A stretch of 64,000 nucleotides of DNA from Candidatus Manganitrophaceae bacterium. Its GTDB lineage: Bacteria; Nitrospirota; Nitrospiria; SBBL01; Manganitrophaceae. The notes below the pieces were generated by a model. The model was not told where the DNA came from, made no database searches, and saw only the letters and a program-made list of their open reading frames with translations. Positions 9,305 to 18,200 of this stretch are shown piece by piece. Position numbers and translations under genes: made by a program. Every line of letters starts with the position of its first letter. Position 1 is the first letter of the stretch. The stretch is taken from the NCBI GenBank assembly GCA_016200325.1, contig JACQEZ010000009.1:62001-126000 (forward strand), read 5' to 3'.

Positions 9305-10528
9305 CTACTCCTCCTGCATCTGATCTTTGAGAGATTCCGATTTCAGAACGAAAGCCCCTTGGATGACGACCCGCTCACCCGGCTGAAGACCGGAGAGAAC
9401 TGGATAATAGCCCTGCGCTTCGGCGCCGAGGGAGACCGGACGCTTCTCGAAGCGCCTTTCTTTCTCCGTCCCTTCTTTTTCGACAAAGACAATTGACTGC
9501 TCACCCTCCCGCTGGACCGCCGATTCGGGAAGGGCTAGGCTCCGTTCCGCTTCTTCTGTCTGGATGCGGAAGGTCGCGAACATCTGCGGCTTCAGCTTTC
9601 CCTTCGCATTTTCCACTTCGACCCTCACTTTGAGGGTCCGGGAGGCGGGATCGATCGTATCGGAGAGATAGGCGACCTTCCCCTTGAAACGCTCTTCCGG
9701 ATAGGAGGCAACCGAGACCTCCGCGACAGCCCCTTTTTGGATCCGGACCAAGTCTTTCTCCGCAACATCGGCAATCCCCCAGAGGAGCGAAAGGTCGGCC
9801 ACGGTAAAGAGGGACTTGGCCGGCTCGACCACCTCTCCGGCCGTCACATTCCGTTCGATCACCGTTCCGGCCAGGGGGGAGAGAATAGATGCCTGAGAGC
9901 GGATCGATTTATTTCGCGTAAGCTCTGCCATCTCCTGCTCGGTGACACCGAGTAAACGAAGCCGGTCCTCGGCGGCCTGCGCTTCGGCCTGGGCCGAGAG
10001 GTGTTCTCCCTCGCGGCGTTGAAGCTCGCCGGCGCCGATGACTTTTGCTTCAATGAGTGTTTTAGCCCGCTCATATCCCTTCTCGGCCACCAGCAGCTTC
10101 GCCGTGGCCATCAGATAGGCTGACTGAGCCTGCCCGAGCTCCGGGCTGTCGATGACAGCGAGTCGAGCCCCCTTTTCGACGCGATCACCCAGCCCCGCCG
10201 TCACTTCCAGCACGCGCCCCGGAATGCGGGATCCCACATGCGCCAGCCGGTTCTCATTAACCTGGATAGATCCGGAAACCCGGAAATCCCTCTTCAAGGG
10301 ACGGAGCGTGATCTCCTCTATCCGGATGTTCGCTCTGGTCATGGTCTCCGCGGCGATGGCGACCTCGCCGTGCCCGGATGTTTTTTCTTCGGGATGCTCT
10401 TCTTTCTTCTGAACGGCTTTAACCTCCGTCTTGGAGGCTTTCTCCTCGGATCCCGCCGGACTCCTGGCGCAGGAAAGATAAAGCATCGATAGAATAATTA
10501 AAGTAACTCCGATGGATACTGTTCTCAT
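9305..10528 (-). CDS. cusB: RND periplasmic adaptor lipoprotein (CusB/CzcB type)
   Basis: A 407-residue membrane-fusion protein linking pump and outer membrane channel. The N-terminus is a lipoprotein signal with lipobox YLSC at about residue 19, so it is probably lipid-anchored. Domains in order: a linker rich in Lys/Glu/His, the first barrel half with RIPGRVLEVTAGLGDRVEKG, an alpha-hairpin, the second half with LSPLAGTVIERNVTAGEVV, a beta-barrel and a C-terminal membrane-proximal domain with VVIQGAFVLKSE. It overlaps the outer membrane factor gene by 4 bp (ATGA), showing translational coupling. Confidence 0.94.
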   Translation of the reverse strand: MRTVSIGVTLIILSMLYLSCARSPAGSEEKASKTEVKAVQKKEEHPEEKTSGHGEVAIAAETMTRANIRIEEITLRPLKRDFRVSGSIQVNENRLAHVGSRIPGRVLEVTAGLGDRVEKGARLAVIDSPELGQAQSAYLMATAKLLVAEKGYERAKTLIEAKVIGAGELQRREGEHLSAQAEAQAAEDRLRLLGVTEQEMAELTRNKSIRSQASILSPLAGTVIERNVTAGEVVEPAKSLFTVADLSLLWGIADVAEKDLVRIQKGAVAEVSVASYPEERFKGKVAYLSDTIDPASRTLKVRVEVENAKGKLKPQMFATFRIQTEEAERSLALPESAVQREGEQSIVFVEKEGTEKERRFEKRPVSLGAEAQGYYPVLSGLQPGERVVIQGAFVLKSESLKDQMQEE

Positions 10529-11793
10529 TGCGGCAATCCTCCTGTCGCCCGTTCCAGCCGGGCGAGCGCTGTATCCAGTTCGAATTGGGCCTCATAGTAT
10601 TCACTCAGCGTGGCTCGCTGAACCCGTTGCGCATCGAGCAGATCGAGTAGGCCCGACTCCCCCTGTTGGTAGCTGAATTGGGCGATCCGTAACGCTTCGT
10701 CGGCCTGTTTGAGGAGCCCTTCTTCAAAGACCGTGAGTTGTTCAAGGGCGATCTGATAGTTCTGATATTCCTGCGTGACTAGCCGGGTAAGCTCCGTGCG
10801 GGCGCGGTCCAGTTCGGCGTTTGCCCTTGCTTCTCCCGCCCGTGCGACCGCGATTTCCCCTTGCCGCTGGTAGAAAAGAGGGAAAACCAAAGAGAGGCCG
10901 AGCGAATAAGATCGCTTGTCGATCTCTTCACTGAAACCGCCTCTTACCACCAGATCAGGAATCAGAGACTGTCGCTCACGGGAGAGCGTATAGCCCGCCG
11001 CCTCCATCGCTTTCTTCTGACGGAGGATCAGCGGATGCCGGACCATTGCGTCTTCGAGAAGGGAAGTGAGATTGTAATGTTTTCGCGCTCCGGAGAGGTC
11101 GCCGACGATGTCCTCACCAGGGCTCAATGCTCCTCCTAAAAGGGAGTTGAGCGCCCCTTTGGAGAGGACGATTCGGTTTTCAGCGCGGCGGAGATCCTTT
11201 GTCACCCGCGCGAGTTCCACCTGCGCTTTGATTAGCTCTAGAGCTGGGGCCTCTCCCGAATCGACTCGCGCCCGTGCAGCCGAGATGAGCGATTGGGCCG
11301 CCTCGCTGTTTTTTCTTGAGACGTCTAGAATTTGCTTCGAGAGCAAAAGATTAAAAAAAGCCTCCTTGACTTGGGAACGCAACTCCAGCCTAAAGTCGTC
11401 CGATTCCTGACGGGCGACACCGACCTCCGCCTCCGCCGCTTTTCTACGGTAAATTCGCTTGCCGGGCCACTCCAACGGCTGACCGATTCCGAAACCATAT
11501 TCCCCTTCATACCCGGCGCCGGGACTTCCCAAAGGCTTCCCTCTTCCGAGGCTCACACTAAGTTCCGGATTGGGATAGGCCCGGGCGGCGGCCATGCTTC
11601 CCTGCGCGGCATCCAGATTGGCCCGGAAAATTTCTATCGAAGGGTTTTTCTCTTCTGCAAGGGCTAAAACTTCTTCGAGGGTATAGCGCTTTCCTTGCTG
11701 CTCCGCTCCCCAAGTCAAAACTGGAGCGAAAATGAACAAGGTGAATACAAATACGCCCAAATGGCGATATGTAGACAAGTAGACCTCCGGCAT
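10525..11793 (-). CDS. cusC: TolC/CusC-family outer membrane efflux channel
   Basis: A 422-residue outer membrane factor with an N-terminal signal peptide (FVFTLFIFAPVLTWGA). The two OEP repeats follow, each with the N-P-x-I/L signature at the front (AEEKNPSIEI, ARAYPNPELSVSLG) and long helices (LRSQVKEAFFNLLLSKQILDVS, LTRLVTQEYQNYQIALEQL). The end reads FDTALARLERATGGLPQ. It is the first structural gene of the efflux operon after a small Cys-rich exported protein. There is no N-terminal lipobox, unlike E. coli CusC. Confidence 0.93.
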   Translation of the reverse strand: MPEVYLSTYRHLGVFVFTLFIFAPVLTWGAEQQGKRYTLEEVLALAEEKNPSIEIFRANLDAAQGSMAAARAYPNPELSVSLGRGKPLGSPGAGYEGEYGFGIGQPLEWPGKRIYRRKAAEAEVGVARQESDDFRLELRSQVKEAFFNLLLSKQILDVSRKNSEAAQSLISAARARVDSGEAPALELIKAQVELARVTKDLRRAENRIVLSKGALNSLLGGALSPGEDIVGDLSGARKHYNLTSLLEDAMVRHPLILRQKKAMEAAGYTLSRERQSLIPDLVVRGGFSEEIDKRSYSLGLSLVFPLFYQRQGEIAVARAGEARANAELDRARTELTRLVTQEYQNYQIALEQLTVFEEGLLKQADEALRIAQFSYQQGESGLLDLLDAQRVQRATLSEYYEAQFELDTALARLERATGGLPQ

Positions 11794-11834
11794 TAGAATC
11801 GAATTTTGATTAAACTATTGATTCAGAAGGAGAG

Positions 11835-12164
11835 TTACAGAAGGACGATCGGAGGTCTAAGGATGCCAGCGGAAGCCGGCTCTTTGATTGATTCTTTTAG
11901 GAGTGATGCGTGAGATTGATGTCGGGTAAAGGTTTTGACGCTGACATGGTTTGCTGGCTGAAAAGCAAAATGACAAAGACAGTGACAGTCCCGCGCGCCC
12001 AAATCGGAGGACGAAGGCGGCGCAGAATCGGTTGAGAGCGAAGAAGAGAACTGTGAATTAGATGTCTGCCAGTCTGTATAAGCGCAGACATCATACACCG
12101 TCCCGAGCGAAAAGGCGACCAGGAGAAAAGCTGCAAGCATGATATATGTTTTTTTTCTTTGCAT
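11835..12164 (-). CDS. Small exported Cys/His protein leading the RND operon
   Basis: Unrecognised 109-residue protein with a signal peptide (TYIMLAAFLLVAFSLGTVYDVCA). A Ser-rich linker follows, then a compact Cys/His cluster CHCLCHFAF and a His-containing tail (KTFTRHQSH). Small secreted proteins with such clusters commonly head cus/czc operons and are thought to buffer periplasmic metal. It is the first gene behind the promoter at 12188-12216 and ends 41 bp before the channel gene, so it probably belongs to the same transcript. Confidence 0.65.
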   Translation of the reverse strand: MQRKKTYIMLAAFLLVAFSLGTVYDVCAYTDWQTSNSQFSSSLSTDSAPPSSSDLGARDCHCLCHFAFQPANHVSVKTFTRHQSHASLLKESIKEPASAGILRPPIVLL

Positions 12165-12187
12165 GTTATCCCTGTCCTAACAAAGAA

Positions 12188-12216
12188 TATATATCATATC
12201 GTTCGCTGAATGACAA
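12188..12216 (-). promoter_or_regulatory. Probable sigma70 promoter of the RND efflux operon
   Basis: Reading the minus strand, TTGTCA (12216-12211), a 17-bp spacer, then TATATA (12193-12188). It lies about 25 bp before the start of the small exported Cys/His protein. No metal-regulator operator (MerR-type extended spacer) is seen in it. Confidence 0.6.
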
Positions 12217-12265
12217 CCACCCAAAAAAAGTTGTCCTATTCAACCCAATCTTTGGTCCAAAATTC

Positions 12266-12592
12266 TCAGCGAGCGCCTAAAATAATAACAGCCATCCCAA
12301 CCAGACAAATTGTGACTCCGGCCAGATCCCATGCGGTCGGTCGGACACCATCAACGAGCCACAACCAGAAAATGGCAACCGTAATGTAGACCCCCCCGTA
12401 TGCCGCATAGACCCGGCCTGCGGCCGAGGGATGTAATGAGAGCAACCATGCGAAGAGCGCCAAACTGGCGGCTGCCGGAATAAGCAGCAAAGGAGATGCC
12501 CCTCTCTTAAGCCAGAGGTATGGCAGATAGCAGCCAACGATCTCCGCAACTGCGGTAACAATGAAGAGCCCAAGAGCCTTAAGAAGAAACAT
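12266..12592 (-). CDS. ynfA: YnfA/UPF0060 family membrane protein
   Basis: A 108-residue inner-membrane protein with four hydrophobic helices, matching the length and motifs of the UPF0060 family: [18 protein letters not shown] near the N-terminus, [12 protein letters not shown] in the middle and a terminal helix [14 protein letters not shown]. The family resembles small multidrug resistance transporters; a role in export of cationic compounds is proposed elsewhere but not shown by this sequence. It lies between the divergent metal and arsenic operons and starts 167 bp from merR on the opposite strand. Confidence 0.93.
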   Translation of the reverse strand: MFLLKALGLFIVTAVAEIVGCYLPYLWLKRGASPLLLIPAAASLALFAWLLSLHPSAAGRVYAAYGGVYITVAIFWLWLVDGVRPTAWDLAGVTICLVGMAVIILGAR

Positions 12593-12719
12593 AAGTGTAA
12601 TTTATCTGATGTCTCTAGCGGATTATATTTCTAGGAGGATCTGCCAATCTACAATATTTCAGAGAGATTTACAATTGCTCATAACTGAAAGGGCTTCCCT
12701 AGCTTTTATAAAATACTTC

Positions 12720-12751
12720 TTGACTCCGTACATATGTACGGAGTGTATTAT
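12720..12751 (+). promoter_or_regulatory. MerR-type operator/promoter driving merR-arsenic operon
   Basis: A -35 TTGACT (12720-12725) and -10 TATTAT (12746-12751) are separated by an overlong 20-bp spacer. The spacer is filled by a perfect dyad CTCCGTACATATGTACGGAG (12724-12743). This is the classic MerR arrangement, where the activator untwists the spacer, and the half-site CTCCGTAC matches the mercury-MerR operator as I know it. The transcript would begin just before the merR ATG at 12759, so merR is autoregulated and heads the operon. Confidence 0.92.
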
Positions 12752-12758
12752 AGGATCT

Positions 12759-13169
12759 ATGGAACAATTCACCATCGGAAAGTTAGCCCAATTCTCAGGC
12801 GTCGGCGTCGAGACTGTTCGCTTTTATGAGCGAAAAGGATTGATCAAGCGACCGTCGGCTAAGGAAGGCTTCAGAAAATACTCTGAAGAAGATGCGAAGC
12901 GAATCCGCTTCATTAAGCGGGCGCAAGACCTTGGATTTACGTTGAAAGAAATCAAAACTCTTTTTGAGTTGAATTCGAATCCCCGCGCCACGTGTTCCGA
13001 TGTGAGAATTCGGGCAGAAGGCAAATTGAAGGAAATCGAAGAGAAGCTCCAAGATCTTAGGCGAATGAAGAAATCAATCAAAGCGCTTTCCGAGGCCTGC
13101 GGTGACGGCAAGGAGGCTCTGGCGCGTTGTCAGATTTTGAACTGCTTCGAACCCGGCTGGAAATGTTAA
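12759..13169 (+). CDS. MerR-family regulator with mercury-type cysteine triad
   Basis: A 136-residue metal-sensing activator. It has an N-terminal winged helix (FTIGKLAQFSGVGVETVRFYERKGLI), a second helix region (GFRKYSEEDAKRIRFIKRAQDLGFTLKEIK) and a long dimerisation helix. Cys79 (ATCSDV), Cys114 (SEACGDG) and Cys124 (ARCQIL) fall where mercury MerR has its three Hg ligands; Cys129 and Cys136 are extra. The start at 12759 is set by the operator just upstream; an in-frame extension to 12561 would run through the promoter. No mer genes follow, only arsenic genes, so it may sense As(III) or Hg(II). Confidence 0.9.
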   Translation: MEQFTIGKLAQFSGVGVETVRFYERKGLIKRPSAKEGFRKYSEEDAKRIRFIKRAQDLGFTLKEIKTLFELNSNPRATCSDVRIRAEGKLKEIEEKLQDLRRMKKSIKALSEACGDGKEALARCQILNCFEPGWKC

Positions 13170-13185
13170 TAAAAGGAGGGAGCCC

Positions 13186-13587
13186 ATGCGTATCCATTTA
13201 TCGATGAACGTCACGAACGTCGCCGAATCAGTCGCCTTTTATGAGAAGGTCTTTGGAGCAAAGCCCCAAAAGCGGACGTCAAGCTATGCGAAGTTCGATT
13301 TGAACGATCCGCCGCTGAATTTTGCCATGCAGTCGGGGGAGGGAGAGACCAGTCGGGTTTCTCATTTTGGAATAGAGGTCAATTCACCCGATGAAGTGAT
13401 GAAATGGCAGAAGGATCTTACCGAGAAAGGGTTGGTGAGGCTCGTGGAGAGCGACACTAAATGCTGTTTCGCCCGTCAGGACAAGGTCTGGTTTACCGAT
13501 CCCGATGGAAATGAATGGGAGGTCTTTTATGTCAGAGAGCAGCTTCCGGTTACCGAAAAGATGGAGCAAACAGTCTGCTGCGGCTGA
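13186..13587 (+). CDS. arsI: ArsI/CadI-like glyoxalase-fold C-As lyase
   Basis: A 133-residue vicinal-oxygen-chelate dioxygenase family protein. Its expected role is iron- and O2-dependent cleavage of the C-As bond in trivalent organoarsenicals, releasing As(III). The likely Fe ligands are His4, His60 and Glu112, spaced as in ArsI. The adjacent Cys93-Cys94 pair (DTKCCFARQDKVW) corresponds to the arsenic-binding pair. An additional CCG ends the protein. It follows merR by 16 bp with GGAGG ahead of the start. The cadmium-induced CadI family is close, so the substrate is inferred from motifs and from the arsC neighbours. Confidence 0.87.
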   Translation: MRIHLSMNVTNVAESVAFYEKVFGAKPQKRTSSYAKFDLNDPPLNFAMQSGEGETSRVSHFGIEVNSPDEVMKWQKDLTEKGLVRLVESDTKCCFARQDKVWFTDPDGNEWEVFYVREQLPVTEKMEQTVCCG

Positions 13588-13636
13588 GTCATAAGGCATC
13601 TCGGCCGTTGTCATACTTTGAGTAACGTGAGGAGCG

Positions 13637-14050
13637 ATGAAACAGGTTCTTTTTCTCTGCACCGGTAATTCGTGCCGAAGCCAGATGGCGGAAGCGCTTT
13701 TAAATCATTTAGGAAAGCACCGGTATCAGGCGCTGAGCGCGGGGGCAAAACCGACGGGGATTGTCCATCCGTTGACGATTCGTACCCTTCATGAAGCGGG
13801 CCTTCCCACAGAAGATCTGCGTTCGAAATCTTGGGATGAATTTAAAAATCAGCCGATCGACATCGTGATTACCGTCTGTGAGAGCGCAAAAGAAAGCTGT
13901 CCAATATGGCCCGGTCCGATCAATATTCATTGGAGTCTCGAAGATCCGGCCGAGGCCAAAGGAAGCGATGAAGAGAAAATGAGAGTTTTTCGGAGAGTCT
14001 TTTCCGCGGTCCAACAACGTGTTCAATCTTTTCTCGCCGACGTCAAATGA
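13637..14050 (+). CDS. arsC: Arsenate reductase, thioredoxin-coupled LMW-PTP type
   Basis: A 137-residue cytoplasmic arsenate reductase. The P-loop is CTGNSCRS with nucleophile Cys8 and Arg14. The resolving pair is Cys81 and Cys88 (VCESAKESCP), matching the Cys10/Cys82/Cys89 relay of thioredoxin-linked ArsC. It converts As(V) to As(III), which the aquaporin next door can release. Its stop overlaps the aquaporin start by 4 bp (ATGA). Confidence 0.95.
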   Translation: MKQVLFLCTGNSCRSQMAEALLNHLGKHRYQALSAGAKPTGIVHPLTIRTLHEAGLPTEDLRSKSWDEFKNQPIDIVITVCESAKESCPIWPGPINIHWSLEDPAEAKGSDEEKMRVFRRVFSAVQQRVQSFLADVK

Positions 14051-14715
14051 AACAACTGAACCATCGTTGCTACCTTGCTGAAGCGATCGGTACATTCTGT
14101 CTTGTCTTTGCGGGTACTGGCGCTGTCATCGTGAATCAAGTGACAGAGGGCCAAGTGACCGGATTGGGGATCGGTCTGGTCTTCGGCCTCATCGTTCTCG
14201 CCATGATATATGCCGTCGGTCCTATTTCAGGCGCCCACCTAAATCCCGCAGTAACTTTAGCATTCTTCTCCATAGGGAGACATCCAGCACGAGAAATCGC
14301 TCCTTATTTGATGGCTCAGTTACTGGGCGCAGTCGTCGCCAGTTTTGTGCTGAGTTTTGTCTTCTCGGGCCATCCAACAAACCTGGGAGCGACGTTGCCG
14401 GCCGGATCGTGGGGGCAGAGTTTCACACTTGAATTTGTGCTGACGTTTATGCTGATGTTCGTGATCATGGGGGTCGCCCATGACGACCGGGCCGAAGGGT
14501 TGATGGCCGGGGTAGCGATCGGCGCCACGATCGCCTTGGAGGCGATCTTCGGAGGGCCGATTTCCGGGGCCTCGATGAATCCTGCGCGATCGTTTGCGCC
14601 GGCGGTTATCTCGGGCAGTTTTCAATACCATTGGATATATTGGATTGCTCCCATTTTCGGAAGCATTGCCGGCGCTCAAGTTTATTGCCTTATTCGGAAA
14701 GAGGACAACAAATGA
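14047..14715 (+). CDS. aqpS: Aquaglyceroporin, probable arsenite channel
   Basis: A 222-residue MIP-family channel with six transmembrane helices and both half-helix motifs, HLNPAVT and SMNPARS. Its position between two arsC genes resembles AqpS-type operons, in which As(III) made by ArsC leaves down its gradient through the channel instead of an ArsB pump. No arsB or acr3 gene is present nearby, which fits. Both ends overlap neighbours by 4 bp. Confidence 0.9.
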   Translation: MKQLNHRCYLAEAIGTFCLVFAGTGAVIVNQVTEGQVTGLGIGLVFGLIVLAMIYAVGPISGAHLNPAVTLAFFSIGRHPAREIAPYLMAQLLGAVVASFVLSFVFSGHPTNLGATLPAGSWGQSFTLEFVLTFMLMFVIMGVAHDDRAEGLMAGVAIGATIALEAIFGGPISGASMNPARSFAPAVISGSFQYHWIYWIAPIFGSIAGAQVYCLIRKEDNK

Positions 14716-15191
14716 AAAAAGAAAATATCCTCATTCTATGCACGGGAACCGCCGCGCGCAGTCAGATGGCGGAGGCGTATTTTAAGAAATTTATCGGAGA
14801 GAGAGTTAATATTTTGAGCGCCGGACTCGAACCGCAAGAGGTTCATCCGCTGGCAAAAGCAGTTATGAAAGAAGATGGGATTAATATCGATGATCAACGA
14901 TCGAAAGGGGTGGAGCAGTTTCTCGGGAAACTCGCATTCCGTCACGTTATTATCGTCTGCGAAAAAGCAGAGAAGAATTGTCCCAGAATCTTTCCAGGAG
15001 CGATGAACCGATTGTTCTGGCCCTTTGAAGATCCAAGGGTTTATAAGGGATCTGATAATGAGAAATTAGAGAAATTTCGTGAAATAAGAGATCAGATCAA
15101 AGCCCGCATTCAAGAGTTCGTGCAAGGGCAAATTTATTATCATAAAGCAGGCAACGCTTGTCTTTTATATAGATATTCAGAAATCGGATAA
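14712..15191 (+). CDS. arsC: Second LMW-PTP type arsenate reductase
   Basis: A 159-residue paralogue of the first ArsC. The P-loop is CTGTAARS (Cys10, Arg16); it lacks the Ser-Cys found before the Arg in the other copy. The relay cysteines Cys83 and Cys90 (VCEKAEKNCP) are present, so it is probably active. The last 25 residues (YYHKAGNACLLYRYSEIG) are not part of the family. The start is the ATG inside the ATGA overlap with the aquaporin stop; a longer in-frame reading is only a shadow of that gene. Confidence 0.88.
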   Translation: MKKENILILCTGTAARSQMAEAYFKKFIGERVNILSAGLEPQEVHPLAKAVMKEDGINIDDQRSKGVEQFLGKLAFRHVIIVCEKAEKNCPRIFPGAMNRLFWPFEDPRVYKGSDNEKLEKFREIRDQIKARIQEFVQGQIYYHKAGNACLLYRYSEIG

Positions 15192-15230
15192 AATGTTTCC
15201 TGAAAAAGGCAAAAAAAAAGGCCAACCCCC

Positions 15231-15259
15231 AAGGGGTCCCTCTTTGGGAGGGACCCCTT
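15231..15259. terminator. Intrinsic terminator between converging units
   Basis: Perfect 12-bp stem: AAGGGGTCCCTC (15231-15242), a 5-nt loop, then GAGGGACCCCTT (15248-15259). It lies between the convergent arsC and helicase genes. On the minus strand the stem is followed at short distance by nine consecutive T, so it probably ends the helicase transcript and may act in both directions. Confidence 0.75.
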
Positions 15260-15286
15260 CATTAAAATTCAACATCAGATGTTGAA

Positions 15287-18200
15287 TCACACTTCTCCAG
15301 ATTCCAAAATCGAATAATAACTCGAGACTTTCATGTTTTCCACTGCCTTCTCGTGAATTTCTTCATCGATCATATTGATGAGCTCTTCTAAAGAAATTTC
15401 CGTTTTCCCTTCGACCTTATCGACGTACCACCGCATCGCCTCGTCAACAGATGTTTCGCAAAATTGGACCACCGTTTTTGAATTAAATGCCGGTTCGCTA
15501 TCAATATAGTGAAGGGTTTCCTCGTCTGAAAATATCTCAGGGAAGGATCGCTGATGGATCTGCTGGAAAAGAAAGCTGTTCAGCATCAAAGCCTTCCCTG
15601 CTTGGATATCCGGGAAACCGCCAAGTAACTCGGCCGCGACCACATCGAATACCTTCACCTGCTCCTTCAGCCGTGACAGATGCCGGAGAACAGGCGCCTC
15701 GGAAGATTTTTTCTGAAGACCTTCCATCCATCGATCAATCTCGCCAAGATGTTGAGGGTAAAGCGGCCGAAGGCGACCGGCCATTTGAATCCTCTCTTCC
15801 GCATTGTTCATCCCCTCAGCCATAAATCCATATTGAGCATTGAAAATATTAAACCCTTTGAGTATCGCCTTCGTCGTGACGACGAGCACCCGGCCCATCT
15901 TCTCCCCTAATCGATCAAATCCTTCGAGAATCCTATAACGCTCCTCTTTTTTAATCGTTCCGTTTATCGCGAACTCCGCCTCCGTCGCGGCGATTACGCT
16001 ACTTTGCGAAAATCGATAGTGACAGGCAATTAAAAGTGGGACCTCATGACGCCGAGCCAACTGCGCCATGCCCTTTGAGAAATTCTCAAAACTAGACGCC
16101 CGAGCGATCACTCGCCGAATGCGATCTCCATCTCCGGGTTCGATCTGGAGCGTTATTTTCTTACCCGAAAAGAGCGCGGAAAGACGACTGAGCACCTGAT
16201 CTGAAAACCGAAGCACTAATGGGAAATTGAGCGCCTCCGAGCCTTGAAAAATGAGCCCAAATTCGATGAGAGTTTGAGCCGAATCGATAAGGGCGGAGCC
16301 AATATCGTTAAGAAGGCGCCATAGTTCTGCTCGCTCGTATTCGGCGCGGCATCCGATCGCTCCTTGAATCATATCGTGAACCGATTGGAGAAAAGCGGGG
16401 TAGCGGACGAGGATCGACGGCCGGAAATGAATAAGACCGTCCTCGTCGGGTTTAAGTCCACCCAGGTCTTTCGCGAAGTTTCGGAGCAGCTGATCGCTTT
16501 TCTCAATTCGCGTCGTGAACCCTAACGCATCGCCGAGAGTTTCGATGATCGTCGTCCGTTTCTTTTCAATTTCCTCCCGAAGCCGATCTCGCTCGCGCGG
16601 TGTTATCTCCTGTGCGGGACGTTCGAGCAATTCGGCCAGCTCGAAGAATTTTATCGGGGTAAAGTATTGCGCTAAATCGTCAAAAAGTCGGGGCCCAAGA
16701 ATTCCTTCGCCTGACTGCTTTTCAAGGATTGCAAGAAGCTTTTTTCGTTCGGAAGGCTCGATGGCCAGATACGGAAAATGGTCGGTCTTATCGGTAATGC
16801 TGAATCCTTGATGAACTTTTCTGGTGACCTCCTCTTGTTTGTGGACCACAGCAAGACCTCGAACGGCGCCATAAGCGACTGCAAATTCCAACCTCAGTTT
16901 GGAAAACTCGTTCTCAATATCCGATTTTAGAAGCCACCATCCGGTCTGGTTAGCCCTTGCCTTGCGCACCAGGTTGGCGAACATCACTAAATTTAGAAAC
17001 TGCCTGATTTTCTCCAGTACCTCAAGCATCGTGACGCTCTCTATTAGGTTCGCCTTCAATTGCTTCGCATTGATTTGAAAATGGACGTCGGTTTCGGCGT
17101 TGAGCGCCCGGTCGTAGGTAATCGCGGAGGTCATTTCTTTCACAAGCAAGAGACATGGAATCAAACAGGAAAGCCTTCGCGATCCGGGATGATGAATCGA
17201 TTGTTTGAGCCCGGTGATGCCAGGGACCGGGTCCACCGCTGGCTGCGTGAATTGTAGATATCCGACACCGAGATGATTGAGGACATCTAGTAGCCCCACT
17301 TCAGTAGATTCCTCAACATCGATGGAGATCTTAAACAGACCCATATAATAAACCGCGTAATAGAACAACGCTAACACTGCTCCGGCGCAATCCGAGTAGT
17401 AGAGCGCCCGGAGCCGACGCTGTGATTCACTCGGTTTGTTCTCTCCATTTTTGTCCTCTTTCCCCTCGTCGAGAACGTTTCCGAAGAGTAGGACGCCGGT
17501 TCGGGAGCCTCCGTGTTTTAGGAGGGTAAGAAGCTGATCTAACGAAACGGGTCGGTCCGCCGTCGCCTCTCCCTGGAATTGTCGGAGGGACCGATCCATC
17601 CTCTCTGCGATTGCCGGATAACTATGCAGGAAGGAGGAGATATTGACGGCGTTCGTGTTAAGAAGATAAATAAAATCGCCTGTGTCGTTGTTTGTGGGCG
17701 TGGCAGAGAGCCGATAGTCCACCCAGAGCGCATGCCGCTTTTTTAGATGCGTATAGAGGAGCTCCATGGCATTGGAAATCCCGCTCTCGGTGTTCTTCAG
17801 AAAGCTGGATTCATCGGCCACGATGATAAACTCAAGACCGCGTTTAACGAGAATATCGAGTGGGTGGACAATCTGCCATTTCTCTTTCAAACCGAATTCG
17901 TGGCGACTTAAGACGACACAATCCCCTTCTTTGAGGGGCAGCGTGGAAAGATCTTTCATCTGGGTCATGTGGAGCGTGTCCTTTGAGACGCCGATATCGA
18001 TCATGGACTCGACGACGTTTTGCACAAGGTTCGCTTCAGTGAAATACAGCGTAACCAGTTTGGGACCGGGTTTTCCAGCTCTGATTGCTCGCCGGCCTAT
18101 GAGGTATGAAAATAGCCTGAGGAAGATCGGAGTGGTGTAGGTTTTGCCGGCGCCGACCTGACTGAAGTTGTTGAGCCGATATAGATCTTTCGGACACCGC

